Of a stretch of DNA of 64,000 bases, positions 1 to 10,007 are shown in pieces. The first letter of the stretch is position 1; the number at the start of each line of letters is the position of its first letter. Under the pieces are notes generated by a model. The model searched no databases and was not told the DNA's origin. It saw nothing but the letters and a program-made list of their open reading frames with translations. Source of the stretch: DATBQN01 sp963755825 (GTDB taxonomy: Bacteria; Acidobacteriota; Thermoanaerobaculia; Multivoradales; UBA5704); assembly GCA_963755825.1 (NCBI GenBank), contig CAVWLA010000001.1, forward strand, positions 1,922,001 to 1,986,000. Reading direction: 5' to 3'. The translations under genes were made by a program, and so were the position numbers.

Positions 1-2778
1 CAGTCGACGAGCTACGCCTACGATGCGATGGAGCGGGTGACGAGCGTGGCGCCGCCGGGGCTCCTGGCGACGAGCTACGCCTACACGCGGGCGTCGGCGG
101 GAGCGGCCGCGGTAGTCGACGTGACGACGAGCCAGACGCACAACCAGATCCTCTTCGACGGGTTGGGCCGGGTGTGGCGGGAGACGCAGCAGCTGCCGGA
201 CTTCTGGAACGTGCGCGAGACGCTCTACGACGGCGCCGGCAACCGGGCGTCGGTCTCCGAGCTGCAGGTCGGCAACCCGGTGCAGAAGACGCAGTACCTG
301 ACCTACGACCCGTTCGGGCGCCCGGCGCTCGTCCGGCCGGCGGACTCGACCTCCGCCAACGGCTTCGCGCACGACATCTCGCTGGCCTACGCCGGCGTGC
401 GGACGACGACGCGCGCGGTGCGGGTGGGGGAGACGCTCTCGGGGACGACGGTCGCCGAGTCGCCGGTGACGACGACGGAGAGCTACGACCGGCAGGGGCG
501 GTTGGCGTCGGTTACCGAGCCCTCCGGCGCGGGCGGCGCCAACGTCACGACGACCTACGGCTACGACGTCGGCAACCGCCTGGCGACGGTCTCGACGACC
601 GGCTCGGGGGTCGCCCAGACGCGCGCCTTCGCCTACGACAACCGCGGCCTGCTCGACTGGGAGAACCATCCGGAGAAAGGAGCCTCGGGCAACGGCACCG
701 TCTCCTATCTTTCCTACGACGCGCGCGGCCACTCGCACCGCAAGATCGACGGTCCCAACGACCTCACCCTCACCTACGACGCCGCCGAGCGGGTGACCGA
801 GATCGACGAGACCGGCGGCGCCAAGCGGCCGTTGAAGACCTTCGCCTACGCGACGGCCAACGTCGGCAGCGATGCCGCCAACGGCAAGCTGCGCACCGGC
901 TGGCGCTACAACTACCCGCTGCTCGGCGGCACCACCTACACCTCGCTCATCGGGCAGACCTATACCTACCAGGGGGCGGGCGGCCGGGTATCGCAGCGCA
1001 CCCTCGCCCACACCTTCAACGGCAGCGCCTCGGAGTCGTTCAACGAGACCTTCTCCTACGACGGCCTCGGCCATCTCGCCTCGACCGGCTACCCGCAGTG
1101 CACCTTCGCCGCCTGCAGCGGCGTCGCCGCAACGCCGCGGACGATCACCTACGGCTACACCAAGGGTCTGCTGACCGGCGTGCCCGGCTACACAGCGCAG
1201 ATCGCCGGCGAGGCGGCGGGGACGGGCATCACCTACGGCGGCAACCTCCTCGTCACCCAGGTGCAGCACGCCAACGGCATGCTCGACCTGCAGGCCGCCG
1301 ACGCGCACGCCATGGCGCGACCGGCCGCCGTCTCCTCGTCGTCGACCTCCATGGGCCTCGCCTCGTGGTCCTCGGGGAGCTACGTCTACGACGGCGCCGG
1401 CAACATCACCCAGATCGGCGGCAGCACCTATCTCTACGACGGGGTGAGCCGGCTCGCCGCGAGCACCCAGTCGCTCGCCGGCAACGGCATCGGCTCGACG
1501 GTCTCGCAGAGCTTCACCTACGACGCCTTCGGCAACCTGCAGTCGACCGCCGGCAGCGGCGGCCTCAACACGCCGACCAGCTCGACGACCAACCGGCTGA
1601 CCGGCGCCGGCACGGCCTACGACGCCGCCGGCAACCTGACCGCCTGGAACGGCGCCACCTACGAGTACGACGCCTTCGACCAGATGAAGCACTACGTGTC
1701 GGGCACTGAGGAGTGGCTCTACATATACGACGCCGACGACGAGCGCGCCTGGTCGTTCAAGCCGGGCGTCGCCGGCACCAGCGTCCGCTTCGATCGCTGG
1801 ACCCTCCGCGACCTCGGCGGCAAGGCTCTCCGCACCTACGAGGCGTCGGGCTACAACTGGACCGGCAGCTGGGTCGAGGACGACATCTACCGCGACGGCC
1901 TCCTCCTCGCCGCCGAGACCCCCACCGGCCCCCGCCACTTCCACCTCGACCACCTGGGAACCCCCCGCCTGATCACCGGCGGCACGGGCACCCAGCTCGC
2001 GTACCACGTCTACTACCCCTACGGATCCGAAGCCACCGCCTTCAACCAGGACGCCGAGCGGCTGAAGTTCACCGGCCACGAGAGAGACCTGGCGAGCCCC
2101 GGCGGCGCGGGCGACGATCTCGACTACATGCATGCCCGGCACGAGAGCCCGGTGACGGGGCGGTTCTTGAGCGTGGATACGGCCGTCGATCCCAAGAAAG
2201 CTGGCCCTTCGCCCCAGCTCTGGAATCACTACGCTTATGTAACTGGAAACCCGTTGAAGTACACGGATCCATCAGGCAAGTGCATCGAAGACCTCTGCAT
2301 TGTCGAAGGACTCTTCGTCGTCGCAGCAGCGGAGTCACCGGCCGGGCAGGCGGCGATCGAGGAGGGCGAGGCCAGCGTGGTTGCCGCTGCGGAGGCGGTC
2401 GGCGCAACCGTCGCCGAGGAAAGCCAAGCGGCCCTCGCCGCTACCGAGAGGAGCCTCAACAGCATCAATCTTGGTAGGATCGGTGAGCGGGCCTTGGGCA
2501 TCCTAAGTGAGGCTAAAGAGAAGATTGACTCGTTAACGGACACCGCGAAATTTCGAGTGCCAGACCTGCTCGACCATGATGGGAGATTGCTTATCGAGTC
2601 TAAGAACGTCGCGCGACTATCCATGTCGAATCAGCTTCGCGATTTTCTTGCCTTCGCCCAGAAGGAAGGGTATCAGGTGATCATTCAGATCCGTCCAGGG
2701 GATGAGACTCACCTCTCTAAGGCGCTGAAGGCGTTGGTAGAATCGGGAATGATCCAAACGGTGCCGCTGAAACAATGA
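1..2778 (+). CDS. Rhs/YD-repeat polymorphic toxin, 3' part, with REase-fold C-terminal tip
   Basis: The reading frame is open from the first base, so the N-terminus lies outside the window. Many YD repeats (YDGAGN, YDAAGN, YDAFGN types) form the shell of an Rhs cage. They end in the conserved Rhs core (HLDHLGTPRLIT, then YVTGNPLKYTDPSG at about 2240-2277). After DPSG the protein changes to a variable tip of about 165 residues with lower GC. The last 100 residues carry PDLLD, IESKN, LSMSNQLRDF and a final beta strand, which resembles the Tox-REase-7 nuclease fold with a D...ExK-like centre. The family is exported (T6SS or other routes) and the tip is released to cut nucleic acid in a competitor. 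The stop codon overlaps the next gene's start by 4 bp (ATGA), as in toxin-immunity pairs. The nuclease call rests on motif recall rather than a search. Confidence 0.9.
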   Translation, partial: QSTSYAYDAMERVTSVAPPGLLATSYAYTRASAGAAAVVDVTTSQTHNQILFDGLGRVWRETQQLPDFWNVRETLYDGAGNRASVSELQVGNPVQKTQYLTYDPFGRPALVRPADSTSANGFAHDISLAYAGVRTTTRAVRVGETLSGTTVAESPVTTTESYDRQGRLASVTEPSGAGGANVTTTYGYDVGNRLATVSTTGSGVAQTRAFAYDNRGLLDWENHPEKGASGNGTVSYLSYDARGHSHRKIDGPNDLTLTYDAAERVTEIDETGGAKRPLKTFAYATANVGSDAANGKLRTGWRYNYPLLGGTTYTSLIGQTYTYQGAGGRVSQRTLAHTFNGSASESFNETFSYDGLGHLASTGYPQCTFAACSGVAATPRTITYGYTKGLLTGVPGYTAQIAGEAAGTGITYGGNLLVTQVQHANGMLDLQAADAHAMARPAAVSSSSTSMGLASWSSGSYVYDGAGNITQIGGSTYLYDGVSRLAASTQSLAGNGIGSTVSQSFTYDAFGNLQSTAGSGGLNTPTSSTTNRLTGAGTAYDAAGNLTAWNGATYEYDAFDQMKHYVSGTEEWLYIYDADDERAWSFKPGVAGTSVRFDRWTLRDLGGKALRTYEASGYNWTGSWVEDDIYRDGLLLAAETPTGPRHFHLDHLGTPRLITGGTGTQLAYHVYYPYGSEATAFNQDAERLKFTGHERDLASPGGAGDDLDYMHARHESPVTGRFLSVDTAVDPKKAGPSPQLWNHYAYVTGNPLKYTDPSGKCIEDLCIVEGLFVVAAAESPAGQAAIEEGEASVVAAAEAVGATVAEESQAALAATERSLNSINLGRIGERALGILSEAKEKIDSLTDTAKFRVPDLLDHDGRLLIESKNVARLSMSNQLRDFLAFAQKEGYQVIIQIRPGDETHLSKALKALVESGMIQTVPLKQ

Positions 2779-3404
2779 CCCTCAGTGAAGAGAACTTGCG
2801 AGTTGTAGAGGCTATTCGTAGGGATGGGATTACCATCTCATCGGTGTGGGATTTGGTTCATACGAGGGAAAGATATCCAGAGGCGATACCGACACTGATA
2901 CGGATGCTGCCCGAGGTGCATGACTTTGGCGTCAAGGAAGGCATCGTCCGAGCGTTGACCGTTAAGGACGCTATCCAAGTTGCGGCGAGCCCGCTGATTC
3001 ACGAGTACCGGCAGCTTTTGGGCGATGACAAACCGGGCCAATCCAGCTTGCGCTGGGCGATCGCCAATGCGCTCACTGTCGTGGCCACGAAGGACTCTGT
3101 CGATGGCCTCATCGACTTGCTGGGTCGTCCGGAAGGTGGTAGCGGCCGTAGGATGCTTGCATTGGCTCTTGGCAAACTCAAGGCACAGCAGGCTGTCCCT
3201 CTGCTCATCGAGCTGCTCGAAGACGATGAAGTGGTGGGTCATGCGGTTGCGGCCCTCGGGACGATCAAGGCGCCGGAGGCGCGGCCCTACCTGGTAAAGC
3301 TCGTGACCCACCCGCGAACGTGGGTCCGGAATGAGGTAAAAAAGGCGATTCTCAAGATCGATGGTAAGCCCGTGACTCGGCGAGCGCAGATGCGGATCAA
3401 CTGA
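2775..3404 (+). CDS. HEAT-repeat protein, probable immunity protein for the Rhs tip
   Basis: This 209-residue protein has no signal peptide or membrane segment and is built of about five HEAT/PBS-lyase-like helical repeats. Visible examples are VDGLIDLLG, GGSGRRMLALALGKLKAQQA, AVPLLIELLEDDEVVGHAV and APEARPYLVKLV. It starts at an ATG whose last two bases plus the next base form the TGA of the rhs gene, so the two are translationally coupled. Base composition is less GC-rich than the housekeeping genes around it and matches the toxin tip, consistent with the pair being exchanged together. Position directly behind a polymorphic toxin tip is the argument for an immunity role. HEAT repeats alone do not prove it. 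An alternative is a general scaffold protein. Confidence 0.75.
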   Translation: MTLSEENLRVVEAIRRDGITISSVWDLVHTRERYPEAIPTLIRMLPEVHDFGVKEGIVRALTVKDAIQVAASPLIHEYRQLLGDDKPGQSSLRWAIANALTVVATKDSVDGLIDLLGRPEGGSGRRMLALALGKLKAQQAVPLLIELLEDDEVVGHAVAALGTIKAPEARPYLVKLVTHPRTWVRNEVKKAILKIDGKPVTRRAQMRIN

Positions 3405-3410
3405 GGCAGG

Positions 3411-3658
3411 GCACGCCAACGGCATGCTCGACCTCCAGACCGCCGACCCGTATGCCATGGCGCGGCCGGCCGCCGTCTCCTCGTCGTCGAGCGCCATGGG
3501 CCCGGCCGCGTGGTCCTCGGGGAGCAGATCGGCGGCAGCACCTACCTCTACGACGGGGTGAGCCGGCTCGCCGCGAGCACGCAGTCGTTCGCCGCGAGCG
3601 GGCATCAGCACGACGGTCTCGCAGAGCTTCACCTACGACGCCTTCGGATTCTGCACGT
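3411..3658 (+). pseudogene. Degenerate orphan copy of the rhs core
   Basis: This stretch without an intact gene is a near-copy of bases 1266-1545 of the rhs gene. It keeps the HANGMLDLQ, ARPAAVSSSSS and YLYDGVSRLAAS coding segments and the SFTYDAFG segment. A deletion of about 31 bp (after GGGGAGC) and a disturbed segment before ACGGTCTCGCAG break the frame. No start codon context or continuous rhs frame remains. It follows the toxin-immunity pair directly, which is where displaced rhs remnants are typically left when a new tip recombines into the locus. Bases 3659-3763 behind it hold only the leader of the next gene. Confidence 0.8.
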
Positions 3659-3763
3659 TGGTCGGACGAGAGGTGTGGGGGGGTAAGGCTCACACCGCCG
3701 GGCGGCGGCGCGCGCCGGCAGCCGTCATCAGATCGACGCTTCAGGAAAGAGAGGCAGCGAACG

Positions 3764-4756
3764 ATGGACTACCGCAAGCTCGGGGCGACCGGCCTCAAGG
3801 TCTCGCCCCTCTGTCTGGGCACCATGATGCTGGGGGCGTGGGGGAACCCCGACCACGAGGACGGGGCGCGCATCATCCACCGCGCCATCGACGCCGGCAT
3901 CAACTTCGTCGACACCTCGAACAACTACTCCGACGGCGAGTCGGAGACCATCGTCGGCAAGGCCCTCCGCGGCAGGCGCGACCAAGTCGTCCTCGCCACC
4001 AAGGTGTGGGCGCCGATGGGGCTCGGCCCCAACCAGCGCGGCCTGTCGCGGCGGGCGATCCAGGACCAGGTCGAGGCCAGCCTGCGCCGGCTGCAGACCG
4101 ACGTCATCGACCTCTACCAGATCCACCGGCCCGACCCCACGACGCCGATCGAGGAGACGCTCCGTACGCTCGACGACCTGGTGCGCCACGGCAAGGTGCG
4201 CTACCTCGGCTGCTCGACCAACCACGTCGCCGGCGAGGCGATGTGGGAGCGGCGCCTCGCCGCCTGGGAGATCGTCGAGACCCTGTGGGTGAGCGCCGAG
4301 CACGGCTGGGAGCGCTTCGTCTCCCTACAGCCGCCCTACAGCATCCTCCGCCGCAGCATGGAGAGCGAGCACTTCCCGATGACCCAGCGCTTCGGCCTGG
4401 CGAACATCGTCTGGAGCCCGCTCGAGGGCGGCTGGCTGGCCGGCAAGTACCGCGCCGAGAACCCCGGCGACACGCCGCGCGCCAAGCAGTGGATCGGCGA
4501 TCTCGCCAACCCCAAGTTCAGCCGCCGCAAGGCGGTCGTCGACGAGCTCTGGAAGCTGGTCGAGGCGAAGGGGGTGAAGCTCTCCCGCTTCGCCAACGCC
4601 TGGGCGCTCCGCCACCCCGCCGTCACCTCGGTGATCATCGGCCCGCGCACCGCCGAGCAGCTCGACGACAGCATCGAGGCTCTCGCGGTAACGATCAGCG
4701 ACGAGGACGCCGCGGCGGTCGACCGCCTGGTGCCGCCGGGGACCTCGGCGCTGTAG
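3764..4756 (+). CDS. Aldo/keto reductase
   Basis: This 330-residue NADPH-dependent oxidoreductase of the AKR superfamily (YghZ/potassium-channel-beta-like branch) opens with MDYRKLGATGLKVSPLCLG. The catalytic tetrad is visible: D50 and Y55 (FVDTSNNYSDGES), K80 (LATKVW) and H121 (DLYQIHRPD). The phosphate-binding end, VIIGPRTAEQL, lies near residues 290-300. The start at 3764 is chosen because the protein family begins there. The frame is open further upstream only through the rhs remnant. An SD-like GAGGCAG precedes it. It is followed in the same direction by an SDR after 89 bases, so the two may be co-transcribed. The substrate is unknown. Confidence 0.9.
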   Translation: MDYRKLGATGLKVSPLCLGTMMLGAWGNPDHEDGARIIHRAIDAGINFVDTSNNYSDGESETIVGKALRGRRDQVVLATKVWAPMGLGPNQRGLSRRAIQDQVEASLRRLQTDVIDLYQIHRPDPTTPIEETLRTLDDLVRHGKVRYLGCSTNHVAGEAMWERRLAAWEIVETLWVSAEHGWERFVSLQPPYSILRRSMESEHFPMTQRFGLANIVWSPLEGGWLAGKYRAENPGDTPRAKQWIGDLANPKFSRRKAVVDELWKLVEAKGVKLSRFANAWALRHPAVTSVIIGPRTAEQLDDSIEALAVTISDEDAAAVDRLVPPGTSAL

Positions 4757-4845
4757 CCGCCGGCCCGCCGGCGGCCACCACGATAGACTCGCTCCCCGCC
4801 CGCGCCTCCGCGCGGGCGCCAGTTTCCTGCGAGGAGAGAGCGAGC

Positions 4846-5691
4846 ATGGCGGATCTCAGCGGCAAGACCCTGTTCATCACCGGCGGCAGCCGCGGCATCG
4901 GCAAGGCGATCGCTCTGCGCGCCGCCGCCGACGGCGCCAACGTCGCCATCGCCGCGAAGACCGCCGAGCCGAATCCCAAGCTGCCGGGGACGATCCACAC
5001 CGCGGCGGCCGAGATCAACGCAGCCGGCGGCAGGGCGCTGGCGCTGCAGGTCGACGTGCGCGACGAGGAGGCGGTGCGGCGGGCGATCGAGGAGACCGTG
5101 CGCACCTTCGGCGGCCTCGACGTGCTGGTCAACAACGCCAGCGCCATCAGCCTCACCGGCACCCTCGAGACGCCGATGAAGCGCTTCGACCTCATGTGGT
5201 CGGTCAACGCCCGCGCCACCTACGCCTGCTCGCAGGCGGCGATCCCCCACCTCAAGCGCGCCGCCAACCCGCACATCCTCACCCTCTCGCCGCCGCTCAA
5301 CCTCGACCCCAAGTGGTTCGCCCACCACACCGCCTACACCATCTCGAAGTACGGCATGAGCATGTGCGTGCTGGGGATGGCGGCGGAGCTCAGGCGCGAC
5401 GGCATCGCGGTCAACGCCCTGTGGCCGCGCACCGCGATCGCCACCGCCGCCCTCGCCATGCTGGGCGGCCTGGTCTCCCCGGAGAGCTGCCGCAAGCCCG
5501 AGATCATGGGCGACGCCGCGCACGCCATCCTCGTCCGCGACAGCCGGACGGCGAGCGGCAACTTCTACGTCGACGACGAGGTGCTGGCGGCGGCGGGGGT
5601 GACCGACCTCGATCGCTACGCGGTGAAGCCGGGCGCCGCCCTGGTCACCGACTTCTTCCTCGACGAAGGGCCGGGCCGAAAGCTCGCCTGA
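4846..5691 (+). CDS. Short-chain dehydrogenase/reductase (HSDL2/citronellol dehydrogenase type)
   Basis: This is a 281-residue classical SDR. It shows the Rossmann motif TGGSRGIGK near residue 10, the NNAS motif near residue 96, and the catalytic YTISK (Y164, K168). The long insert after the glycine motif (AKTAEPNPKLPGTIHTAAAE) is characteristic of the HSDL2-like SDR branch, which acts on hydroxyacyl or terpenoid alcohols. ATG 4846 has GAGGAGAG upstream with good spacing. It lies 89 bases after the aldo/keto reductase on the same strand. The substrate cannot be read from sequence. Confidence 0.9.
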   Translation: MADLSGKTLFITGGSRGIGKAIALRAAADGANVAIAAKTAEPNPKLPGTIHTAAAEINAAGGRALALQVDVRDEEAVRRAIEETVRTFGGLDVLVNNASAISLTGTLETPMKRFDLMWSVNARATYACSQAAIPHLKRAANPHILTLSPPLNLDPKWFAHHTAYTISKYGMSMCVLGMAAELRRDGIAVNALWPRTAIATAALAMLGGLVSPESCRKPEIMGDAAHAILVRDSRTASGNFYVDDEVLAAAGVTDLDRYAVKPGAALVTDFFLDEGPGRKLA

Positions 5692-5859
5692 GGGCCGGAA
5701 AGGCGGCGGGAATACGTGGCACCGGCGGAGTGTTGTCCCAAGTGCTGGCAGTCGGAAGGTCCGGCCGTCGGCGACCAGCCGTCCTGGGGGCTCACTCAGG
5801 AACAAGCCAAGGTAGATGGGTACGGTTCGCCGGCTCACTACATGAGGAGCAGGTAGAAC
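5692..5859 (+). promoter_or_regulatory. Long leader of the cold-shock gene
   Basis: This 168-base non-coding stretch lies between the SDR stop and the cold-shock ATG. It ends in GAGGAGCAGGTAGAAC, a strong SD region. Long structured leaders are usual for cspA-type genes, where they act as RNA thermosensors. I could not identify an exact cold-box or thermoswitch fold here. Confidence 0.4.
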
Positions 5860-6066
5860 ATGCGTACCAAAGGCACCGTCAAGTGGTTCAACGAGTCGAA
5901 GGGTTTTGGCTTCATCACGCGCGAGGACGGCGAGAAGGACTGTTTCGTCCATCACTCCGCCATCCAGGGCGAGGGTTTCAAGAACCTCGCCGAGGGTGAG
6001 CGCGTCGAGTTCGACGTCGTCCAGGGCCAGAAGGGCCCGGCGGCCGAGAACGTCGTCCGCGTCTGA
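5860..6066 (+). CDS. cspA: Cold-shock protein, CspA family
   Basis: This 68-residue single OB-fold nucleic-acid chaperone has the standard size. RNP1 is seen as KGFGFITRE and RNP2 as CFVHHSAI, within a start of MRTKGTVKWFNESKGFGFI. It binds single-stranded RNA and DNA and melts secondary structure. It stands alone, with its own leader and a GC-rich hairpin behind it. The family contains many paralogues, so the symbol marks the family rather than an ortholog. Confidence 0.96.
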   Translation: MRTKGTVKWFNESKGFGFITREDGEKDCFVHHSAIQGEGFKNLAEGERVEFDVVQGQKGPAAENVVRV

Positions 6067-6090
6067 AGCGAGACCATCGCTGTTGATCGA

Positions 6091-6120
6091 GGGCCGGTCC
6101 GCCGCGAGGCGGGCCGGCCC
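6091..6120 (+). terminator. Hairpin between cspA and convergent pruA
   Basis: The arms GGGCCGGTCCGCC and GGCGGGCCGGCCC (one G-T pair) enclose a GCGA loop, 25 bases after the csp stop and just before the end of the convergent pruA. There is no long U-tract on either side, so termination strength is uncertain. The position between convergent genes favours a shared terminator. Confidence 0.6.
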
Positions 6121-6134
6121 TCGCCGTTTGGGGC

Positions 6135-7766
<1,632 letters not shown>

Positions 7767-7924
7767 CGGCTTCCTCCTGGTCTGCGGCCTGGCGATGGTA
7801 GCCGCTCGGGGCGACGGCGTGCAACGCGACAAAACTCGCCCCGGATGCGATTAACATCCGCTCGGGCATCGCCCACGGACTGCAACCGCCAGATTGCAAC
7901 CGCCAAAAGGAGGCCGGAAATCCC

Positions 7925-9205
7925 ATGCCAGGTGACGAACAGCTCTTGGACCCGGAGCTCCGGGCGGCGATCGCCGGCCAGCCGCTCGAAACCACCGCCT
8001 ATCTGCGCCACCGCCTGGACCCCTCGCTCCTCACCAGCCAGAAGAGCGGCAACATGCCGGCGCTCGCCGACGCCACGGACTACGTCCTGACCGGCGGCGC
8101 CGCCTCGGGCTCTCGCGCCCGCATCCTCGCCTGGCTGGCGGCGCAGCAGGCGCGCTGGATGGGCAACGAAGAGGCGTCGACCATCTACGGCGGGCTCTGG
8201 CTGGAGTCGATCGCCGGCATCCACCGCGCCGCGACGCAGCGGGCCGACGCCGAGGTCGCCGCCGCCACGCTCGCCTGGGGCGCCTTCCAGTTCCAGCTCC
8301 TCCTGCTCGGCGAATGCCCGGACGGCACCGTTCTCCAGGCGGGGATGCGCTCCGGCGGCCACTCTCCGGGGACGGCGGAGGCCTGGGCCGAATGGCAGCT
8401 CGCCCTGGTGCGCGACGATCCGCAGGAGATGGCGCGGGCGATGGCGAAGAGCCGCTCGGTGCACGCCGGGATCGGCGTCAGCCCTCTCGCGGGCACCCTC
8501 AGGCTCTGCAAATCGTCTCTGCAGGCGATGTACCAGGCCGCCGCGACGGCTCCCGGCGCGCCCGATTACGGCCTCGCGCAGCCGATCCACGTGCTCACCT
8601 GGCGCGGCGATGCCGGCACCGGCGGCGCCGTCGTCGCCCGGCTGCTCTATATGCAGGGCCACGACGGCGCCAACGGCAACGGCAACACGCCGCCGCTGAT
8701 GGCTTCCTTCTGGCAGGCCGGCACGGTCTCCTACCTGCCGGCCAACGGCGGCGCCCACTTCCGTCAGCAGCTCGACGTCGTCACCATGACGCTGGCGCCG
8801 GGGCTCCTCACCTATCAGTCGAGCAAGCAGGGGGTGCAGACGATCGCGCTGCCGGCCGGCGATCCGGCCGAGCACCGGGTGATCGGCATCCCCGGCACGG
8901 CGCCTCCCCAGCCGCCGCCAAACCCGCCAGACCCGCCGAGCCCACCGAGCCCGCCGGAGGACGACTCGTCGCGGACGCCGCTCGTCCCCGAGACGCCGGT
9001 GCGCACGCGGGCCGACATCGCCGCCGACATCCTCGCCCTCCAGGTGCAGTCGGCGCTCCGCGGCAAGCGCAAGGAGATCGCCGGCGAGGTGGACGGCTCG
9101 ATCCCGCCCTGGCGCGCCTGGCCGGCGGTCGCCGCCGATCTCGCGACCCTGGGCCCGCAACCCGAGGTCAAAGCGCTCGCCGCGGAGGTGGCGAAGCTCG
9201 GCTAA
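7925..9205 (+). CDS. Hypothetical protein with proline-rich linker
   Basis: I do not recognise this 426-residue protein. It has no signal peptide and no transmembrane segment. Residues 1-320 look globular and mixed alpha/beta, with an Ala/Gln-rich helical part (ARILAWLAAQQARW) and a segment HVLTWRGDAGTGGAVVARLL. Residues about 323-345 are a Pro-rich linker. A short helical tail of about 70 residues follows. The start has AAAAGGAGG about nine bases upstream. It is divergent from pruA (158 bases apart). That gap holds a direct repeat of GCAACCGCCA. A large inverted repeat follows the stop. Confidence 0.75.
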   Translation: MPGDEQLLDPELRAAIAGQPLETTAYLRHRLDPSLLTSQKSGNMPALADATDYVLTGGAASGSRARILAWLAAQQARWMGNEEASTIYGGLWLESIAGIHRAATQRADAEVAAATLAWGAFQFQLLLLGECPDGTVLQAGMRSGGHSPGTAEAWAEWQLALVRDDPQEMARAMAKSRSVHAGIGVSPLAGTLRLCKSSLQAMYQAAATAPGAPDYGLAQPIHVLTWRGDAGTGGAVVARLLYMQGHDGANGNGNTPPLMASFWQAGTVSYLPANGGAHFRQQLDVVTMTLAPGLLTYQSSKQGVQTIALPAGDPAEHRVIGIPGTAPPQPPPNPPDPPSPPSPPEDDSSRTPLVPETPVRTRADIAADILALQVQSALRGKRKEIAGEVDGSIPPWRAWPAVAADLATLGPQPEVKALAAEVAKLG

Positions 9206-9206
9206 A

Positions 9207-9309
9207 GGTCCTGGCTCCGTCTGGTCTCCTGCGGGCGGCCGCCTTCGGCCCCACCCACCCCTCACGCCCTTCCAGGCGACCGTCCTCGGAACCAGACGGA
9301 GCCAGGACC
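9207..9309. repeat. 19-bp perfect inverted repeat, 65-bp spacer
   Basis: GGTCCTGGCTCCGTCTGGT at 9207-9225 is perfectly repeated in reverse complement at 9291-9309. The element begins one base after the stop of the upstream gene and ends 28 bases before the end of a convergent gene. It may act as a bidirectional terminator or be a small palindromic mobile element. No reading frame is evident in the spacer. Confidence 0.85.
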
Positions 9310-9337
9310 GGGGCCGAGAGGCGCTCGGAAGGGGGGC

Positions 9338-9709
9338 CTAGCCGAGCCGCAGAGCCGACCAGGCGAAGATCAGGAAGCCGGCGACGAGGAGGAGGCCGCC
9401 GACCGGGGTGATGGCGCCGAACCAGCGCGGGCTGCCGAGCGCCAGCGCCCCGACCGTGCCGCTGAAGATCACCGTGCCGGCGACCAGGCACCAGCCGGCG
9501 GCGTCGGCGGCCCAGCCGGCCCCCTGCGGCTGCCGGGAGTAGATGCCGACCGCCAGCGTGCCGAGGCCGCCGTACATGAGGTAGCGCGCCGCGGTCTCCC
9601 AGAGCGCCAGCGCGTGGGCGTCGAGCCGGGAGGCGAGCGCATGGGCACCGAAGGCGCCGGCGGCGATGGCGAGGGCGGCGAGGATGGCGCCGACGGCGAC
9701 CCAGGGCAT
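9338..9709 (-). CDS. DUF423 family membrane protein
   Basis: This 123-residue hydrophobic protein has four predicted membrane helices: VAVGAILAALAIAAGAFGAHAL, ARYLMYGGLGTLAVGIY, AGWCLVAGTVIFSGTVGALA and ITPVGGLLLVAGFLIFAWSA (the first abbreviated here as residues 4-25). The GAFGAHAL motif, the SGTVGALAL segment and the GGLLLVAGF end are those of the YgdD/DUF423 family of inner-membrane proteins of unknown function. The length is normal for the family. It sits 11 bases downstream of a small cytosolic protein gene on the same strand. Confidence 0.9.
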   Translation of the reverse strand: MPWVAVGAILAALAIAAGAFGAHALASRLDAHALALWETAARYLMYGGLGTLAVGIYSRQPQGAGWAADAAGWCLVAGTVIFSGTVGALALGSPRWFGAITPVGGLLLVAGFLIFAWSALRLG

Positions 9710-9720
9710 CGGCGCCCTCC

Positions 9721-9990
9721 CTAGACCTCGCCCAGGCGCCGGATCGAGGCGACGCGCTCGCGGGGGATGAAGAGGCGGTCGTACTTCTTGAAGACGCCGA
9801 AGCGGGTGGCCTTGCGGACGTACTCGTCCTTCGAGCCACCCTCTCCGTCGCGATGCACGTCGACGTCGTCGAGCACGATGCCGCGCTCGTCCTCGTCGTC
9901 GCAGCGGCCGACGAAGATCTCCGCGCCGGTGGTGTCGACCACCACGGTGATCCCGTGCAGCTCGCTCTTCCCCTGGTGGAAGGTGCCCAT
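9721..9990 (-). CDS. Small conserved hypothetical protein
   Basis: This 89-residue soluble protein is acidic in its middle (CDDEDERGIVLDDVDVHRDG) and basic at the end (YDRLFIPRERVASIRRLGEV). It begins MGTFHQGKSELHGITVVVDT. The strand pattern (ITVVVDTTGAEIFVGRC, GIVLDDVDV, YDRLFIPRERVASI) suggests a small beta-barrel similar in outline to Sm-like or SH3-like proteins. I do not know a function. It lies in a minus-strand run between a bacilliredoxin and DUF423. Confidence 0.75.
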   Translation of the reverse strand: MGTFHQGKSELHGITVVVDTTGAEIFVGRCDDEDERGIVLDDVDVHRDGEGGSKDEYVRKATRFGVFKKYDRLFIPRERVASIRRLGEV

Positions 9991-10007
9991 GCGCCGGCGA
10001 CCCGCGG

